Below, piece by piece: positions 7,271 through 16,615 of a DNA stretch of 44,207 nt; position 1 is the stretch's first letter; each line of letters begins with the position of its first letter. The notes beneath the pieces are model-generated. The model had not been told where the DNA came from. It did no database searches and worked only from the letters and a program-made list of their open reading frames with translations. The stretch spans positions 1-44,207 of the forward strand of contig CADBCS010000021.1 of assembly GCA_902793195.1 (NCBI GenBank), given 5' to 3'. This DNA comes from an uncultured Coriobacteriaceae bacterium (GTDB lineage: Bacteria > Actinomycetota > Coriobacteriia > Coriobacteriales > Atopobiaceae). The position numbers and the translations under genes are program-made.

Positions 7271-8484
7271 CTAGCCACTAACGACCTGGCTCCCATCCTT
7301 TACCACGGTTACCTTTGCCTGGGAAGTAACGTCGATGACCTTACGGTTGGCCGCCGCAGGACTCTTGTCTGTGTACCTGAGGGAGAGCTCCGCCGTGATG
7401 CTTGTGGTCGTTTCACCATTGCTCTGGGTGGTTGCGCTTTGATTGGGCTTGTAGTCTTCCACAAGGTCGCTGACTACTGCTGCCACGTTAAGCTTGGAAG
7501 GAGGTAGTGTTGCATTCTCGTCTGCAGTTGTTTCCACAGTCTTCAACTGGAGCTTCGTCGTATCGGTAACCGTGTTTTCGTTTGTTATTGGATTCTCCTT
7601 CAGAACACCATCGACAAGAGTCTTCTTCTCTGACTCTTCGATGGTCGTGGTAACGGCCTCGTACGTTATGGTCTCGGCAGCACCATCGCCCTCTTTGTCG
7701 TATGTCTCCTCCTCGATAACGCTCGTCGTCTCAGAAGTGATCACCACAGTCGTGTGATCATCATCAGTGGTCGTTACGGTAACCTCGGTCGTCGCCTTAT
7801 CCTCTACCCTAGTATCGTCAGTGCCCTCGACGTTGTTGGGTGATATGGTCTCAATCGTCTCGGCCTCTTGCTCAATCTCTGTGGTTGTGTTGGTGGTGGT
7901 GTCTTCAATAGTGGTCGTGGTGGTTTCGGTTTCCGTCGTTATCACCGAGCCGTCCGGCTTCTCTACCGTTTCCTTTGTCGAGCTATTCTCCACCGTAACG
8001 GACTTTGAAGCCGAGGTATACACCGCATAGTATTGCGCAGGACCTGTTGCCACGGGAAGAGAATCGAGCTTCGGTCCATCTGAACTGGTAGCCCATCCAT
8101 CAAATGCGAATGAATAGGTTGTCGTGTCATCACTCTCACCAATTGTCACGGCCTCGCGTTTGGGCATGTCGCCGTCGTATTCCGGTGCTTGGTTTGCCTC
8201 AGTAAGCACGCTCTTTAGCAGCGTTCCGTCATAGTTGAGGAAGTCGATACGATAAGAGACTGTGTTCTCAGAGAACTGCGCCTTATAGGTGGCGTTCTCG
8301 ACCACTGGCTTGAGCACGGGGTCCCAACCGCTATAGCTGTAATGCGTGCTGCCAGAGTCAGGCCTGGTCGGGGTATTGCCAGTGTATTGAGGCATGTCAC
8401 CATAATCGAAGTATTGCGTATCCAACACTTCGTCGTTGTAGTTAACAAAGGTTACGACCGCCTTCACCGCAACGGGCACGCTAA
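7271..8484 (-). pseudogene. Fragment 2 of the broken surface gene: Thr/Glu-rich stalk
   Basis: About 400 codons: VVTFVNYNDEVLDTQYFDYG and a second, similar module (YRIDFLNYDGTLLKSVLTEA, AFDGWATSSDGPK), then a long stalk rich in Thr, Glu, Val and Ile (TETETTTTTIEDTTTNTTTE). It ends at an amber codon, after which homologous sequence continues in frame. Its antisense strand shows poly-Val/Ser open frames at 7494-8030 that are shadows of the Thr-rich codons. Confidence 0.6.
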
Positions 8485-9110
8485 CGTAACTCTGTTGCTG
8501 CCATCTATGAACGTGGCTGGAAAGGCATTGGTGCCAACGTTACCAACGCTTGCCGTCGAATCCACCCATGCCCACTTGTCTGGAAGCTGCACGTTCGCCA
8601 ACGTCTGTCCGCAGTTGGCCGTGAGGCCAGTAGGCATTGTCGTCCACTGGGCGTAGAGGGCTATGTCGTTGGTAAGAGTCACCGACGCGCCGTCTGCGTA
8701 GGCTGTGCCCAAGCCATTGGCCTGGGTGTTCCAGCCAACAAAGACGCCATCCGACTGCGGTGCAGTGAACTTGTTTGCGTTTAACGCAGTTTCGACCTCT
8801 TTCTTTACCGCTTGAGTGGAAGTGGCTGGATCAGCGCCATCATAGTTGGCGTAAAAAGCAACCGTGGCAGCGGGAAGGACGGTCCATGTTTTTGCTTCGT
8901 CTCCGTCGTAGAAGGCCGCGTACCCATCCGTAAGCATAGCCGCTTGGGGTTTGGAACTAAATGTTCCACTTGTGATGGACACGGTCGCGTTACTGCCTTT
9001 CGCGATACCTCTCGAACCTCCCGTAAATGTCCCGGAACTGATGTACATCGTTCCCTTGGAATCCCATACGCGGTGCCCCGGGACGAGACGCAAATCGCGC
9101 GCGGTGGCAA
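8464..9110 (-). pseudogene. Fragment 1 of the broken surface gene: 5'-truncated front part
   Basis: From about 9060 the frame reads GTMYISSGTFTGGSRGIAKG, ATVSITSGTFSSKPQAAMLT, DGYAAFYDGDEAKTWTVLPA and a Flg_new repeat ending ALYAQWTTM, then GSNRVTLACPLR and a stop; shifting one base restores VTLAVPVAVKAVVTFV of fragment 2. Upstream of 9060 the translation is not surface-protein-like and runs into the hairpin after the M13 peptidase gene. A deletion that removed the promoter and signal peptide is the simplest reading. Confidence 0.55.
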
Positions 9111-9143
9111 ACGGGGACACACCTCGTTGAGGCATGTCCCCGT
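9111..9143. terminator. Hairpin after the M13 peptidase gene
   Basis: ACGGGGACA/TGTCCCCGT arms (9111-9119 and 9135-9143) enclose an inner CCTC/GAGG stem (9122-9125 and 9129-9132). It begins 28 bases past the peptidase stop on the minus strand and is followed there by GTTTGCC. It marks the likely transcript end and the boundary with the broken surface gene. Confidence 0.55.
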
Positions 9144-9170
9144 GTGCAACCCACATCGATACTCCCGCGC

Positions 9171-11282
9171 TTACGCAGTTGGGCCCCAAACGGCAATGCG
9201 CTTGTCGGGCGCGAGGTACATGCCGTCCCCCTCCACGACGCCCAGCTTGCTGTAGAGCGGGTCGAACATCTGCGCGTTCACGTTTATGCGTAGGTTGGCC
9301 AGCGGGTGGGTGTCGGCGGCGTACGTTGCAAACATGGGCGCCGGTATTACACTGGCCCAAATGTCGCCCATGGTCTTATAGAGCTTGGCGTAGTCAAAGC
9401 TCTGGGACTTACCTGCGATTTCCAAGACGGCCTGCATGCCGCACAGGTCGGCGCAGGTCTCGGCAGCAAGGTTCTGGCCGTCGGCCATCACGCCAGGCTG
9501 TAGCTCGATGGACGAGTAGTAGTCGGCGAGCGCCGTGGTCTTGGCCGTAAACTTCTCCACGTCCTCCTCGGCGAAGATGGGGTTGGGTCGGCCGTAGGCA
9601 TCCATCTGCGCACCCTGATAGTCAAAGCCGTGGCTGATCTCGTGCGCAATGGTAAACCCAATGCCGGCGAGCAGGTCTTCGTCCGACATCCCGTCGGCAT
9701 AGACCAAGCTCGTCACGAAGCCGGGCACGATGTTGATGGAGTTGCTCTCGGGCTCGTAGAAGGCGTTTAGGGTGGTGGGCTCGATGTAGAACCATGGGGC
9801 CGCCTTGGTGGCTGGCTGGCCGATAAACTGCGCCTCGCAGTCGTAGCGATACTGCTTGCAGAGCAGGTAGTTAGAGAACAACGTGCCGCCCTCGTTGGTG
9901 GGCACAAGCTCCAGCTCGCTATAGTCGAAGTAGCCGCCATCGGGTTCGAGCACGTTGAGCGTAAGGTTGTCGAGCTTCTCGGTAACGCGCTGCCTCGACT
10001 CGTCGCTGAGCCATGCGGTGTTGCCAACAAGGTCCTTGTAGGTGTTGACGAGCTGTTGGGAGAGGTCGGTCAGGCGCTCCTTCGCGTTGGCGGGCAGGTA
10101 GTCCTCGACGTAGATCTTGGCCATAACCTGCGCAAACGTATTGAGGCTGTCGCATGCCTTGTAGGGCTTGAAGTCTGTGCCGCCCATGAGCATGTCAAGC
10201 TGCTCGGCGTCCTCGCCCACGGCCGAATGGTCAAAGTAGGGGCGGACCTCAGCGAGCACCTTGGCCTTTGCCATGAGCTTTATGGCTTCGAGGTTGTCTT
10301 CGGTCCACACGTCGTTGAAGCCCTTGAGCCAGGCGCGCGATATGTAGTAGTGTTCGGCCCCGTCCTTCTTCATCTTGGCCAGCGTCTCCCTCAGGGGATA
10401 GTTGGCACACGTCTCGCATGCCTCGTCGAGCGTAAAGATGCTGTCGCGTGCGGTCTCTGCCATGGCGCCGAACTCCTGCTTTACGAACGTGCCGGCGCCC
10501 TCCAGATACTTGCCATGCTTCGTCTCGAACTCGGTGAGCTTGGAAATCAGTTCTCCCATGGCCTCCGAGTCCATGCCCAGCGCCTGGAAGTCGTAGCCAA
10601 CGAACATCGACATAGTGCCGATCTGGGCCTGCGCGGCCTTTTGGGCGATGGGGTCGTCGGTCTCTTGGTAGAACGTTCCACCCACAAGCGCGGCGTCGCT
10701 AAACAGGAAGTTGGGATTGATGCCCACGATGTTGTTTGCCTGCGTGTCGTTTGCGCGGATCGTGGCGACGATGAACGGGCTAAATGGGAAGTCCTCGTCG
10801 GCAAGCAGCTCGTTCATCTCGTCGAGCGACGTTACGGCGTCGATGCGGTCGAGGTAAGGCTTTATCTCGGAGGTACCGATTTCCTTAAGTGTGTTGGTGT
10901 CAGCCGCCTGGTTGTAGAAGATGCGCAGCTGTTCCAGGTCGTGACCGGTCTTCGATTCGTCGCCGATGGCGCTTATAACCGAATCGCGCAGCTCGGTTGA
11001 ATGGTCCGCCATCGCGTTGCCGCCCGTCTCGGTCTGGTGCGCGGCAAGGTAGTCGTACGCGGTGTTCGTGTACAGGTCGTTCTTTGCCTCGGGCACCTCT
11101 GCCGGCAGGTTGCCCTGCAGGACGGATGTGACCCATGGCTTGCCGACGAGTTCCGCCGACTGTGTTGCGTTTGCACCCGCTTCTTGGCCCGACGGGCCGT
11201 TTGCGTTGCCTCCGCATGCGGTGAGCACGAAGGCCAGCACCAACGCCAATACGGCCACGGCCATCTGCTTGCTACGTCTCAT
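9171..11282 (-). CDS. M13-family zinc metallopeptidase lipoprotein (PepO/neprilysin-like)
   Basis: 703 residues from the ATG at 11282. The N-terminus MAVAVLALVLAFVLTACGG is a lipoprotein signal with lipobox LTAC, so the enzyme should be tethered outside the membrane. The zinc site is complete: HEISH with His547, Glu548 and His551, and the third ligand Glu608 with Asp612 in NLAAETCADLCG, spaced as in neprilysin-like M13 peptidases. The C-terminal substrate region (LRINVNAQMFDPLYSKLGV) is present. These enzymes cut short peptides, probably for nutrition or to remove signalling peptides. An open frame continues 636 bases upstream of the ATG but there it overlaps the acetyltransferase gene in another frame; the lipoprotein start with a GGGAAAGAAG leader is the real one. 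Confidence 0.92.
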   Translation of the reverse strand: MRRSKQMAVAVLALVLAFVLTACGGNANGPSGQEAGANATQSAELVGKPWVTSVLQGNLPAEVPEAKNDLYTNTAYDYLAAHQTETGGNAMADHSTELRDSVISAIGDESKTGHDLEQLRIFYNQAADTNTLKEIGTSEIKPYLDRIDAVTSLDEMNELLADEDFPFSPFIVATIRANDTQANNIVGINPNFLFSDAALVGGTFYQETDDPIAQKAAQAQIGTMSMFVGYDFQALGMDSEAMGELISKLTEFETKHGKYLEGAGTFVKQEFGAMAETARDSIFTLDEACETCANYPLRETLAKMKKDGAEHYYISRAWLKGFNDVWTEDNLEAIKLMAKAKVLAEVRPYFDHSAVGEDAEQLDMLMGGTDFKPYKACDSLNTFAQVMAKIYVEDYLPANAKERLTDLSQQLVNTYKDLVGNTAWLSDESRQRVTEKLDNLTLNVLEPDGGYFDYSELELVPTNEGGTLFSNYLLCKQYRYDCEAQFIGQPATKAAPWFYIEPTTLNAFYEPESNSINIVPGFVTSLVYADGMSDEDLLAGIGFTIAHEISHGFDYQGAQMDAYGRPNPIFAEEDVEKFTAKTTALADYYSSIELQPGVMADGQNLAAETCADLCGMQAVLEIAGKSQSFDYAKLYKTMGDIWASVIPAPMFATYAADTHPLANLRINVNAQMFDPLYSKLGVVEGDGMYLAPDKRIAVWGPTA

Positions 11283-11373
11283 CTTCTTTCCCTTCTCCCC
11301 TGATTCCAGTAAACGCGCATGTCCTGATTGTAGCAGCGTGGGGTTCGGGCGGTTGGCCGCTCCCCTGTGGCTG

Positions 11374-11405
11374 ATTGGGAAAAAGACCTTTGGCCCTTTT
11401 CTCAG
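11374..11405. terminator. Bidirectional-type terminator between acetyltransferase and peptidase genes
   Basis: TTGGGAAAAAGACC, TTT, GGCCCTTTTCTCAG forms an A-rich/T-rich stem around a GC core, overlapping the stop codon of the acetyltransferase gene on the minus strand. The same type (GGGAAAAGGGCC...TCTTTTCCC) recurs at 22556-22580. Confidence 0.65.
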
Positions 11406-12022
11406 TCGCGGACCCAGCGCTCGTAGCGTTGTGCGTCCTCGTGGGTGATGGGTCGCAGCACGCGGCAGGGGTTGCCCACGGCGACGACGCCCGAGGGGAT
11501 GTCGCGCGTGACCACGCTGCCTGCGCCAACGACCACGTTTGAGCCAATGGTCACGCCGGGACACACCAGCACGCCCATGCCAAACCACACGTCGTCGCCT
11601 ACGGTAATGGGCAGCGCGTACTCCAGTCCCTCGTTTCGGTGCGGCGCGTCGATGGGATGCCCCGCCGTGGAAAAGACGCAGTTGGGGGCAATAAAGACAT
11701 TGTCGCCAAAGGTCACGGGCGCCCCGTCGAGGACAACGAGCCCGTGATTGGCATAGAAGTTCTCGCCCAGGTGGATGTTGGTGCCGTAGTCGCACCAGAA
11801 GGGCGAGACAATGGTCGCGCCAGAACCCATCGAGCCCACGATGGTGCGCAGGAATTCGCTGCGCTCCTTGCGCGCCGTGGGTCGCATCTGGTTGTAGTCG
11901 TAGCAGAGCTCCTTGCACTCGTCGAGCGCCTCGAGGATCGCGCGGTCAAAGTTGGCGTCGTACAGGCGTCCCTTGGTCCGTGCGATCATCTGCGTTGCGG
12001 CCATGCGCTTGCTGGTGGTCAT
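11402..12022 (-). CDS. maa: Sugar O-acetyltransferase (maltose/galactoside acetyltransferase type)
   Basis: 206 residues with an N-terminal cap (MIARTKGRLYDANFDRAILE, typical of the Maa/LacA family), then left-handed beta-helix hexapeptide repeats (GTNIHLGENFYANHGLVVLD, GDNVFIAPNCV, ITVGDDVWFGMGVLVCPGVT, GSNVVVGAGSVVTRD) and the family end VAVGNPCRVLRPI. The catalytic histidine is in FSTAGHPIDAPHRNEG. It moves acetyl groups from acetyl-CoA to the 6-position of sugars. I chose ATG 12022, with GGGAGAG upstream, over a GTG/TTG-type start 21 bases earlier. It is divergent from glgB with 154 bases between, which may link it to sugar metabolism. Confidence 0.88.
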   Translation of the reverse strand: MTTSKRMAATQMIARTKGRLYDANFDRAILEALDECKELCYDYNQMRPTARKERSEFLRTIVGSMGSGATIVSPFWCDYGTNIHLGENFYANHGLVVLDGAPVTFGDNVFIAPNCVFSTAGHPIDAPHRNEGLEYALPITVGDDVWFGMGVLVCPGVTIGSNVVVGAGSVVTRDIPSGVVAVGNPCRVLRPITHEDAQRYERWVRD

Positions 12023-12176
12023 CGTCTCTCTCCCTTGTTGCAAAGATGATAGTTGGCGGCATTATCGCATGCCGTCCGCCTTTGAGAGGTCTCCGCACCG
12101 CCTGCTCTCGATGGACTGTTGGGGCACGGGCCCGTAGTATGGAACAAACGACTCTCATCTTGGGGAAAGGTGCGCT

Positions 12177-13973
12177 ATGGACACAAAGAACTTTTATGCA
12201 GGCGAGGAATTCTATGCACACATGATGCTCGGCTCCTTGCGTGATGAGGACGGCGTTACCTTCCGCACCTTCGCACCTGCGGCCGACAACATCGAGCTGC
12301 TGCTCGATGGGGAGTCGCGTCCCATGGAGAAGGTCGCGGACGGCAACTTCTGGGAGTTGCGCGTGGAGGGGGTCGAGACGGGCACGCCCTACGAGTACCG
12401 CATCTGGCACGGTGGATCCTACGTGGACCACTGCGATCCCTATGGCATGCAGATGGAGCTGCGTCCGGCGCATCGCTCCATCGTGGCCGACCTCTCGTAC
12501 GAATGGCACGATGCCGAGTGGATGGCCGCCCGCAACGACTGCCACGACGGCCCGATGAACGTCTACGAGCTCAACCTGGGCTCTTGGCGCAAGCGCTCGG
12601 GAGAGGAGCCCTCCGACGATCCGGCCGACTGGTACACCTACGAGGAGATCGCCGAGCCGTTGGTGGCGCACGTGCGTGAGCTAGGCTGCACGCACGTGGA
12701 GTTTATGCCGCTCAACGAGTACCCCTTCGACGGATCCTGGGGTTATCAACCCACGGGGTTCTTTGCCGCCACCAGCCGCTTTGGAACGCCCCGGCAACTC
12801 ATGTATCTCATTGACACGCTTCACCAGGCGGGCATTGGCGCGATCTTGGACTTTGTGCCCGTGCACTTTGCCACCGACGCGTACGGCCTTGCCAACTACG
12901 ATGGCACGGCGCTCTATGAGTACCCCAACGACGCCGTGGGCGTGAGCGAGTGGGGAAGCCACAACTTTATGCACTCGCGTGGTGAGACCTGCTCGTTTTT
13001 GCAGAGCGCGGCCAACTTCTGGCTGGGCGCGTATCACCTTGATGGCCTGCGCCTGGACGCCATCAGTCGCATCATCTACTGGCAGGGCGACGCTGCACGC
13101 GGCATCAACGGCATGGCCATGGACTTTGTAAAGACCTTCAACGCGGGTTGCAAGTCGCTCAACCCCGGCATCCTCACCGTGGCCGAGGACTCCACCGACG
13201 TGCCCGGCACCACGAAGGCCGTTGAGGAGGGCGGCCTGGGATTCGACTACAAGTGGGACATGGGCTGGATGCACGATACCCTGGACCAGTTCTCCACGCC
13301 TGCCGAGGAGCGCGGGGAGAGCTACCACAAGCTCACGTTCTCCATGGCGTACTACGGTGGCGAGCATTACCTGCTGCCGCTCTCGCACGACGAGGTGGTG
13401 CACGGCAAGGGGACCATCGCAAACAAGATGTTTGGCGGCTACGACCAGAAGTTCGGCCAGGCCCGTGCGCTCTACCTGTACATGTATTGCCACCCCGGCA
13501 AAAAGCTCAACTTTATGGGAAACGAGATCGCCCAACTTCGCGAGTGGGACGAGCGCCGCGAGCAGGACTGGTTTATGCGCGAGTATCCCGTTCACGACGC
13601 GTTCTTCCACTTCTTCTGCGAGCTGGGACACCTCTACCGGGCGGAGCCGGCGCTGTGGGAGTGCGACTACGCAAAGGACTTTGGCTTTATCTGGCGCGAG
13701 GTGAGCGGGGAGGCAGACGTGGTCTATGCCTTCGAGCGCATCTCCAACGAGGGCGAGCGGCTGTTGTGCGTGCTTAACCTCTCGTCGCAGGCGCTGGAGG
13801 ACCGACGCATAGAGGTGCCCAACGTGGAGTCTGCCACCGTCCTGCTCGACACCGACTGGGAGCGCTTTGGCGGCGCCTCTCCCAACGCCGACGGCTCGGA
13901 GGTGGCATGCGAGGAGGGGTCCGTCCTCGTAAGTCTTTCGGCCTGCTCGGGTATGCTGCTGCGCATATCCTAG
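12177..13973 (+). CDS. glgB: 1,4-alpha-glucan branching enzyme
   Basis: 598 residues of the GH13 glycogen branching enzyme family. An N-terminal carbohydrate-binding beta domain (GVTFRTFAPAADNIELLLDG) leads into the catalytic barrel. Conserved regions: ILDFVPVHF (region I), YHLDGLRLDAISRI with nucleophile Asp294, TVAEDST with acid/base Glu337, and LPLSHDEVVHGK with Asp405. A C-terminal beta domain closes the protein. It cuts alpha-1,4 chains and rejoins them as alpha-1,6 branches in glycogen. At 598 residues it is shorter than the roughly 730-residue enteric form because it lacks the extra N-terminal module. ATG 12177 follows AAAGGTG. No other glycogen genes lie in the window, so it is a detached glg gene. 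Confidence 0.95.
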   Translation: MDTKNFYAGEEFYAHMMLGSLRDEDGVTFRTFAPAADNIELLLDGESRPMEKVADGNFWELRVEGVETGTPYEYRIWHGGSYVDHCDPYGMQMELRPAHRSIVADLSYEWHDAEWMAARNDCHDGPMNVYELNLGSWRKRSGEEPSDDPADWYTYEEIAEPLVAHVRELGCTHVEFMPLNEYPFDGSWGYQPTGFFAATSRFGTPRQLMYLIDTLHQAGIGAILDFVPVHFATDAYGLANYDGTALYEYPNDAVGVSEWGSHNFMHSRGETCSFLQSAANFWLGAYHLDGLRLDAISRIIYWQGDAARGINGMAMDFVKTFNAGCKSLNPGILTVAEDSTDVPGTTKAVEEGGLGFDYKWDMGWMHDTLDQFSTPAEERGESYHKLTFSMAYYGGEHYLLPLSHDEVVHGKGTIANKMFGGYDQKFGQARALYLYMYCHPGKKLNFMGNEIAQLREWDERREQDWFMREYPVHDAFFHFFCELGHLYRAEPALWECDYAKDFGFIWREVSGEADVVYAFERISNEGERLLCVLNLSSQALEDRRIEVPNVESATVLLDTDWERFGGASPNADGSEVACEEGSVLVSLSACSGMLLRIS

Positions 13974-14036
13974 GGATACGAGCTTGCCGTCTTCCCCAGA
14001 TGGCAGGCTCCAAGCCGGCGGGCTGAGGAGGAAAGG

Positions 14037-14555
14037 ATGCGAATTAGAACGGCGGACGTGGGGGATGCCGCTGCGTTACTCGCCATATACGCTCCCTACG
14101 TACAGGGCACTGCGGTGTCGTTTGAGTACGAGGTTCCCACGATCGGGGAGTTCTCCGCACGTATCGAGCGCACGTTGGAGCGCTACCCCTATCTTGTTGT
14201 TGAGGAAGACGGTGAAGTTAGGGGCTACGCTTACGCCGCGCCCTTCCATCATCGTGCCGCCTACAACCGCTCTTGCGAGGTCTCCATCTACATTGACTCC
14301 GGCGCAAGGAGGAAGGGCTATGGCCGTGCCCTGTACGACGAGCTGCAGAGGCGCCTGGCCAAGATGGGCATCCTCAACCTGTATGCCTGCATAGCAGTTC
14401 CGGTCGAGGCGGATGAGTACCTCACGCGGGACAGCGAGGAGTTCCACGCAAGACTCGGGTTTAGGAAGGTCGGCGAGTTCCACAAGTGCGGTTATAAGTT
14501 TGGCCATTGGTACAACACGGTCTGGATGGAAAAGATGATCGGCGAGCATGTATAG
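14037..14555 (+). CDS. GNAT N-acetyltransferase, phosphinothricin-acetyltransferase type
   Basis: 172 residues matching the PAT/Bar subgroup of GNAT enzymes: MRIRTADVGDAAALLAIYAP, YLVVEEDGEVRGYAYAAPFH, the acetyl-CoA loop ARRKGYGRALYDELQ (RxxGxG/A) and the ending RLGFRKVGEFHKCGYKFGHW followed by YNTVWMEK. These enzymes acetylate the amino group of amino-acid-like compounds; many bacterial members act on methionine derivatives or have unknown natural substrates. The start has GGAGGAAAGG just upstream. It begins 63 bases after glgB and may be read through from it; a strong hairpin after it separates it from the converging PTS gene. Confidence 0.88.
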   Translation: MRIRTADVGDAAALLAIYAPYVQGTAVSFEYEVPTIGEFSARIERTLERYPYLVVEEDGEVRGYAYAAPFHHRAAYNRSCEVSIYIDSGARRKGYGRALYDELQRRLAKMGILNLYACIAVPVEADEYLTRDSEEFHARLGFRKVGEFHKCGYKFGHWYNTVWMEKMIGEHV

Positions 14556-14655
14556 CGCTCGCACGCGTGCCGCAGCCTACGGCACAGGCCTCAACGAATC
14601 GCCGGGACGTGCTCGACGTCGGTCGGAACGTCGTTTGTTGCCTCAGCACGGAAGA

Positions 14656-14686
14656 CCGGCCCCACAACCATGGGTTGCGGGGCCGG
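14656..14686. terminator. Strong bidirectional hairpin between GNAT and PTS genes
   Basis: CCGGCCCCACAACC (14656-14669) pairs with GGTTGCGGGGCCGG (14673-14686) with one mismatch and a 3-base loop. It lies between two converging genes (stops at 14555 and 14720) and can end both transcripts. The rest of 14556-14719 shows no gene. Confidence 0.7.
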
Positions 14687-14719
14687 CTTGGAAAGGGAGG
14701 GCTCAATTGCCGGAGGAAC

Positions 14720-16579
14720 CTACCTCAGAACCTTGAGCAGCCAATCCACGTCGTCGGTGGTGCGCATCTTGGCAACGACGCTGTCGTCTTCGAGGGCGCG
14801 TGCCACGTTGGCGAGCACGGCAAGGTGCTCTCCGCCGGCGCCGGCGATGCCAAACACCAGGTAGGCCTTCTCCTCGCCCCAATCGACGCCGTCGGGATAC
14901 TGGTGGAGCGTGACGCAGGTCTTCTTGACCAGGTCCTTGGCGTCGTTGGTCCCGTGCGGGATGGCCACGCCGAGGCCCATGTACACGCTCTGGATCTTCT
15001 CGCGTTCGAACATGGCGTCGATGTAGCGCTCGTCCACGGATCCGTGGGCCATGAGCAGCTCGCCGGAGGCGCGGATGGCCTCGTCCTTGGTGACCGACGG
15101 GCAGCCGAGCTTGATGCCCTCGCGGTCGATGGCGATTGCTGGCGCATCTTCGGACTCGATCTTCTCGGTGAGGGTCTCCACGTCGGTCTCGCCCACGCCG
15201 GCGGCGGCAGAGGCCGAAACCAGGTCGTTGTACAGCGTATCGAGGTTGGGGTCGGAGAGGAAGTTGTTGATGACCACGAACTGTGCCTGAGGTGCGCTCT
15301 TGCGGGCGCGGTCTGCCAGGTTGGCCTGCACGACCACGATCTTGGCGTCGGCGGGGACCTCGTCCACGGAGGCGTGCTCGACGATGAGGTCGGGACGGTC
15401 AAGCTTGATGCGGTTGCGGAAGCGGGTTGCGCCCATGGCGGAGGAGCCCATGCCAGCGTCGCAGGCGAAGATGATCTTGTCGCCAAAGCCAGCTTCGGTG
15501 GGGCCGTCGGAGCCGCCGGCCTTCATGCTGGCAACGGCGTCCTTGGCGGAGGCGAGGTCGCTCACGTCGGAGGTGCGAACGATGGGCGATGCGATGAGGA
15601 ACGAGACGGCGGCACCGGCAAGAACACCAAGCAGGATGATGAGCTGCTGGCCCTGGGGTGCCATGGCCATAAACGCGATGATCGAGCCGGGCGATGCGGG
15701 GCCGACGAGGCCGCAGCCAAAGAGGTTGAACAGCAGGATGGAGACGAAGTTGCCCACGATGGGAGCGACGATGATCTTGGGGTTCATGAGCACGTAGGGG
15801 AAGTAGATCTCGTGAATGCCGCCCAGGAAGTGGATGATCACGGCGCCGGGAGCGGACTGCCTGGTCGTCTCGTCCTTGCAGAAGAAGCAGTACGCCAGCA
15901 GGACGCCGAGGCCAGGTCCGGGGTTGGACTCGAGCATGTACATGATGGACTGGCCGGCGGTCTTGGCTTGCTCGGTTGCGATGGGCACGAACACGCCGTT
16001 ACCGATGGCGTTGTTGAGGAACAGCACCTTGGCGGGCTCGATGAAGATGGCAAGTGCGGGCAGCAGGTGCGCGTTGACCAGCATCTCCACGCCGGACTGC
16101 AGCACCGTGAGGATGGCGCCCATAAACGGACCAACGCCATAGAAGCCGGCGATGGCAAGCAGCATGCCCAAGATGCCTAGCGAGAAGTTGTCGATCAGCA
16201 TCTCGAGGCCCGCGGGCTTCCACTTGCTCGCGAACTTGTCCCACATCTTGATAACAAAGCCGGCGAGCGGACCCATGAGCATGGCGCCCATGAGCATGGT
16301 GTACTCGGAACCGACGATTGCGCCCATAACGGCAATGGAGCCGATAACGCGTCCGCGCTGGCCAGCGACGTTGTAGCCGCCCTGGCCGGCGATCATAACA
16401 GGAATCAGGTACTTGAGGATCGGGCTGACCATCTCGGCCAGCTGTGCGTTGGGAATCCATCCCGTTTCGATAAAGAGTGCCGTGAGGAAACCCCACGCAA
16501 TAAAGGCGCCGATATTCGGCATGACCATGCCGCTTAGGGCTTTGCCGAACTTCGATACCGCCGCTCTCACGTCTGCCAT
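14720..16579 (-). CDS. mtlA: PTS mannitol-type transporter, fused EIICBA
   Basis: 619 residues with all three domains of the E. coli MtlA layout. EIIC at about 10-335 has many membrane helices and the family sequence APGAVIIHFLGGIHEIYFPY. EIIB follows with the phospho-cysteine Cys373 in FACDAGMGSSAMG. EIIA at about 475-619 has phospho-histidine His542 in VAIPHGTND. It imports a hexitol and phosphorylates it at the membrane, using phosphate from HPr. No mannitol-1-phosphate dehydrogenase (mtlD) is nearby; instead a SorE-like dehydrogenase is transcribed divergently, so the true substrate could be another hexitol or ketose. The 297-base gap to that gene holds putative shared operators. Confidence 0.92.
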   Translation of the reverse strand: MADVRAAVSKFGKALSGMVMPNIGAFIAWGFLTALFIETGWIPNAQLAEMVSPILKYLIPVMIAGQGGYNVAGQRGRVIGSIAVMGAIVGSEYTMLMGAMLMGPLAGFVIKMWDKFASKWKPAGLEMLIDNFSLGILGMLLAIAGFYGVGPFMGAILTVLQSGVEMLVNAHLLPALAIFIEPAKVLFLNNAIGNGVFVPIATEQAKTAGQSIMYMLESNPGPGLGVLLAYCFFCKDETTRQSAPGAVIIHFLGGIHEIYFPYVLMNPKIIVAPIVGNFVSILLFNLFGCGLVGPASPGSIIAFMAMAPQGQQLIILLGVLAGAAVSFLIASPIVRTSDVSDLASAKDAVASMKAGGSDGPTEAGFGDKIIFACDAGMGSSAMGATRFRNRIKLDRPDLIVEHASVDEVPADAKIVVVQANLADRARKSAPQAQFVVINNFLSDPNLDTLYNDLVSASAAAGVGETDVETLTEKIESEDAPAIAIDREGIKLGCPSVTKDEAIRASGELLMAHGSVDERYIDAMFEREKIQSVYMGLGVAIPHGTNDAKDLVKKTCVTLHQYPDGVDWGEEKAYLVFGIAGAGGEHLAVLANVARALEDDSVVAKMRTTDDVDWLLKVLR

Positions 16580-16615
16580 TCTTTCACCCTCCTTGAGGCA
16601 GATAACCTATACGAC

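Larger units (their letters stand above)
5652..9110 (-). pseudogene. Broken large surface protein gene (InlB/Flg_new-type repeats plus ChW repeats)
   Basis: Read on the minus strand, pieces in different frames join into one surface-protein sequence: SGTF-type repeats and a Listeria-Bacteroides repeat ending LYAQW (9060-8640), a VTFVNY/FDYGD module and a Thr/Glu-rich stalk (8480-7900), further stalk (7900-7280), two more Flg_new repeats (7060-6610) and six ChW repeats (6560-5700). Lesions: a one-base loss near 8484; an in-frame TAG at 7271-7273; an extra base in an A6 run (plus-strand T6 at 6731-6736); and two small indels near 6598 and 6578. The 5' end, including any signal peptide, is missing: the reading stops making sense near 9060-9110, at the terminator of the peptidase gene. 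Adhesion or cell-wall binding is the expected former role. Confidence 0.75.

Noticed and set aside
7494..8030. Two plus-strand Val/Ser-rich open frames
   Set aside because: They are the reverse complement of the Thr/Glu-rich stalk of the broken surface gene.
9171..11918. A 915-codon reading of the M13 peptidase gene
   Set aside because: The first 212 codons overlap the acetyltransferase gene in another frame and make no sense; the lipoprotein start at 11282 is clear.
14507..16180. A 557-codon plus-strand open frame antisense to the PTS gene
   Set aside because: The His/Gly/Val/Asp-rich translation is the antisense shadow of mtlA, whose domains and active sites are complete.
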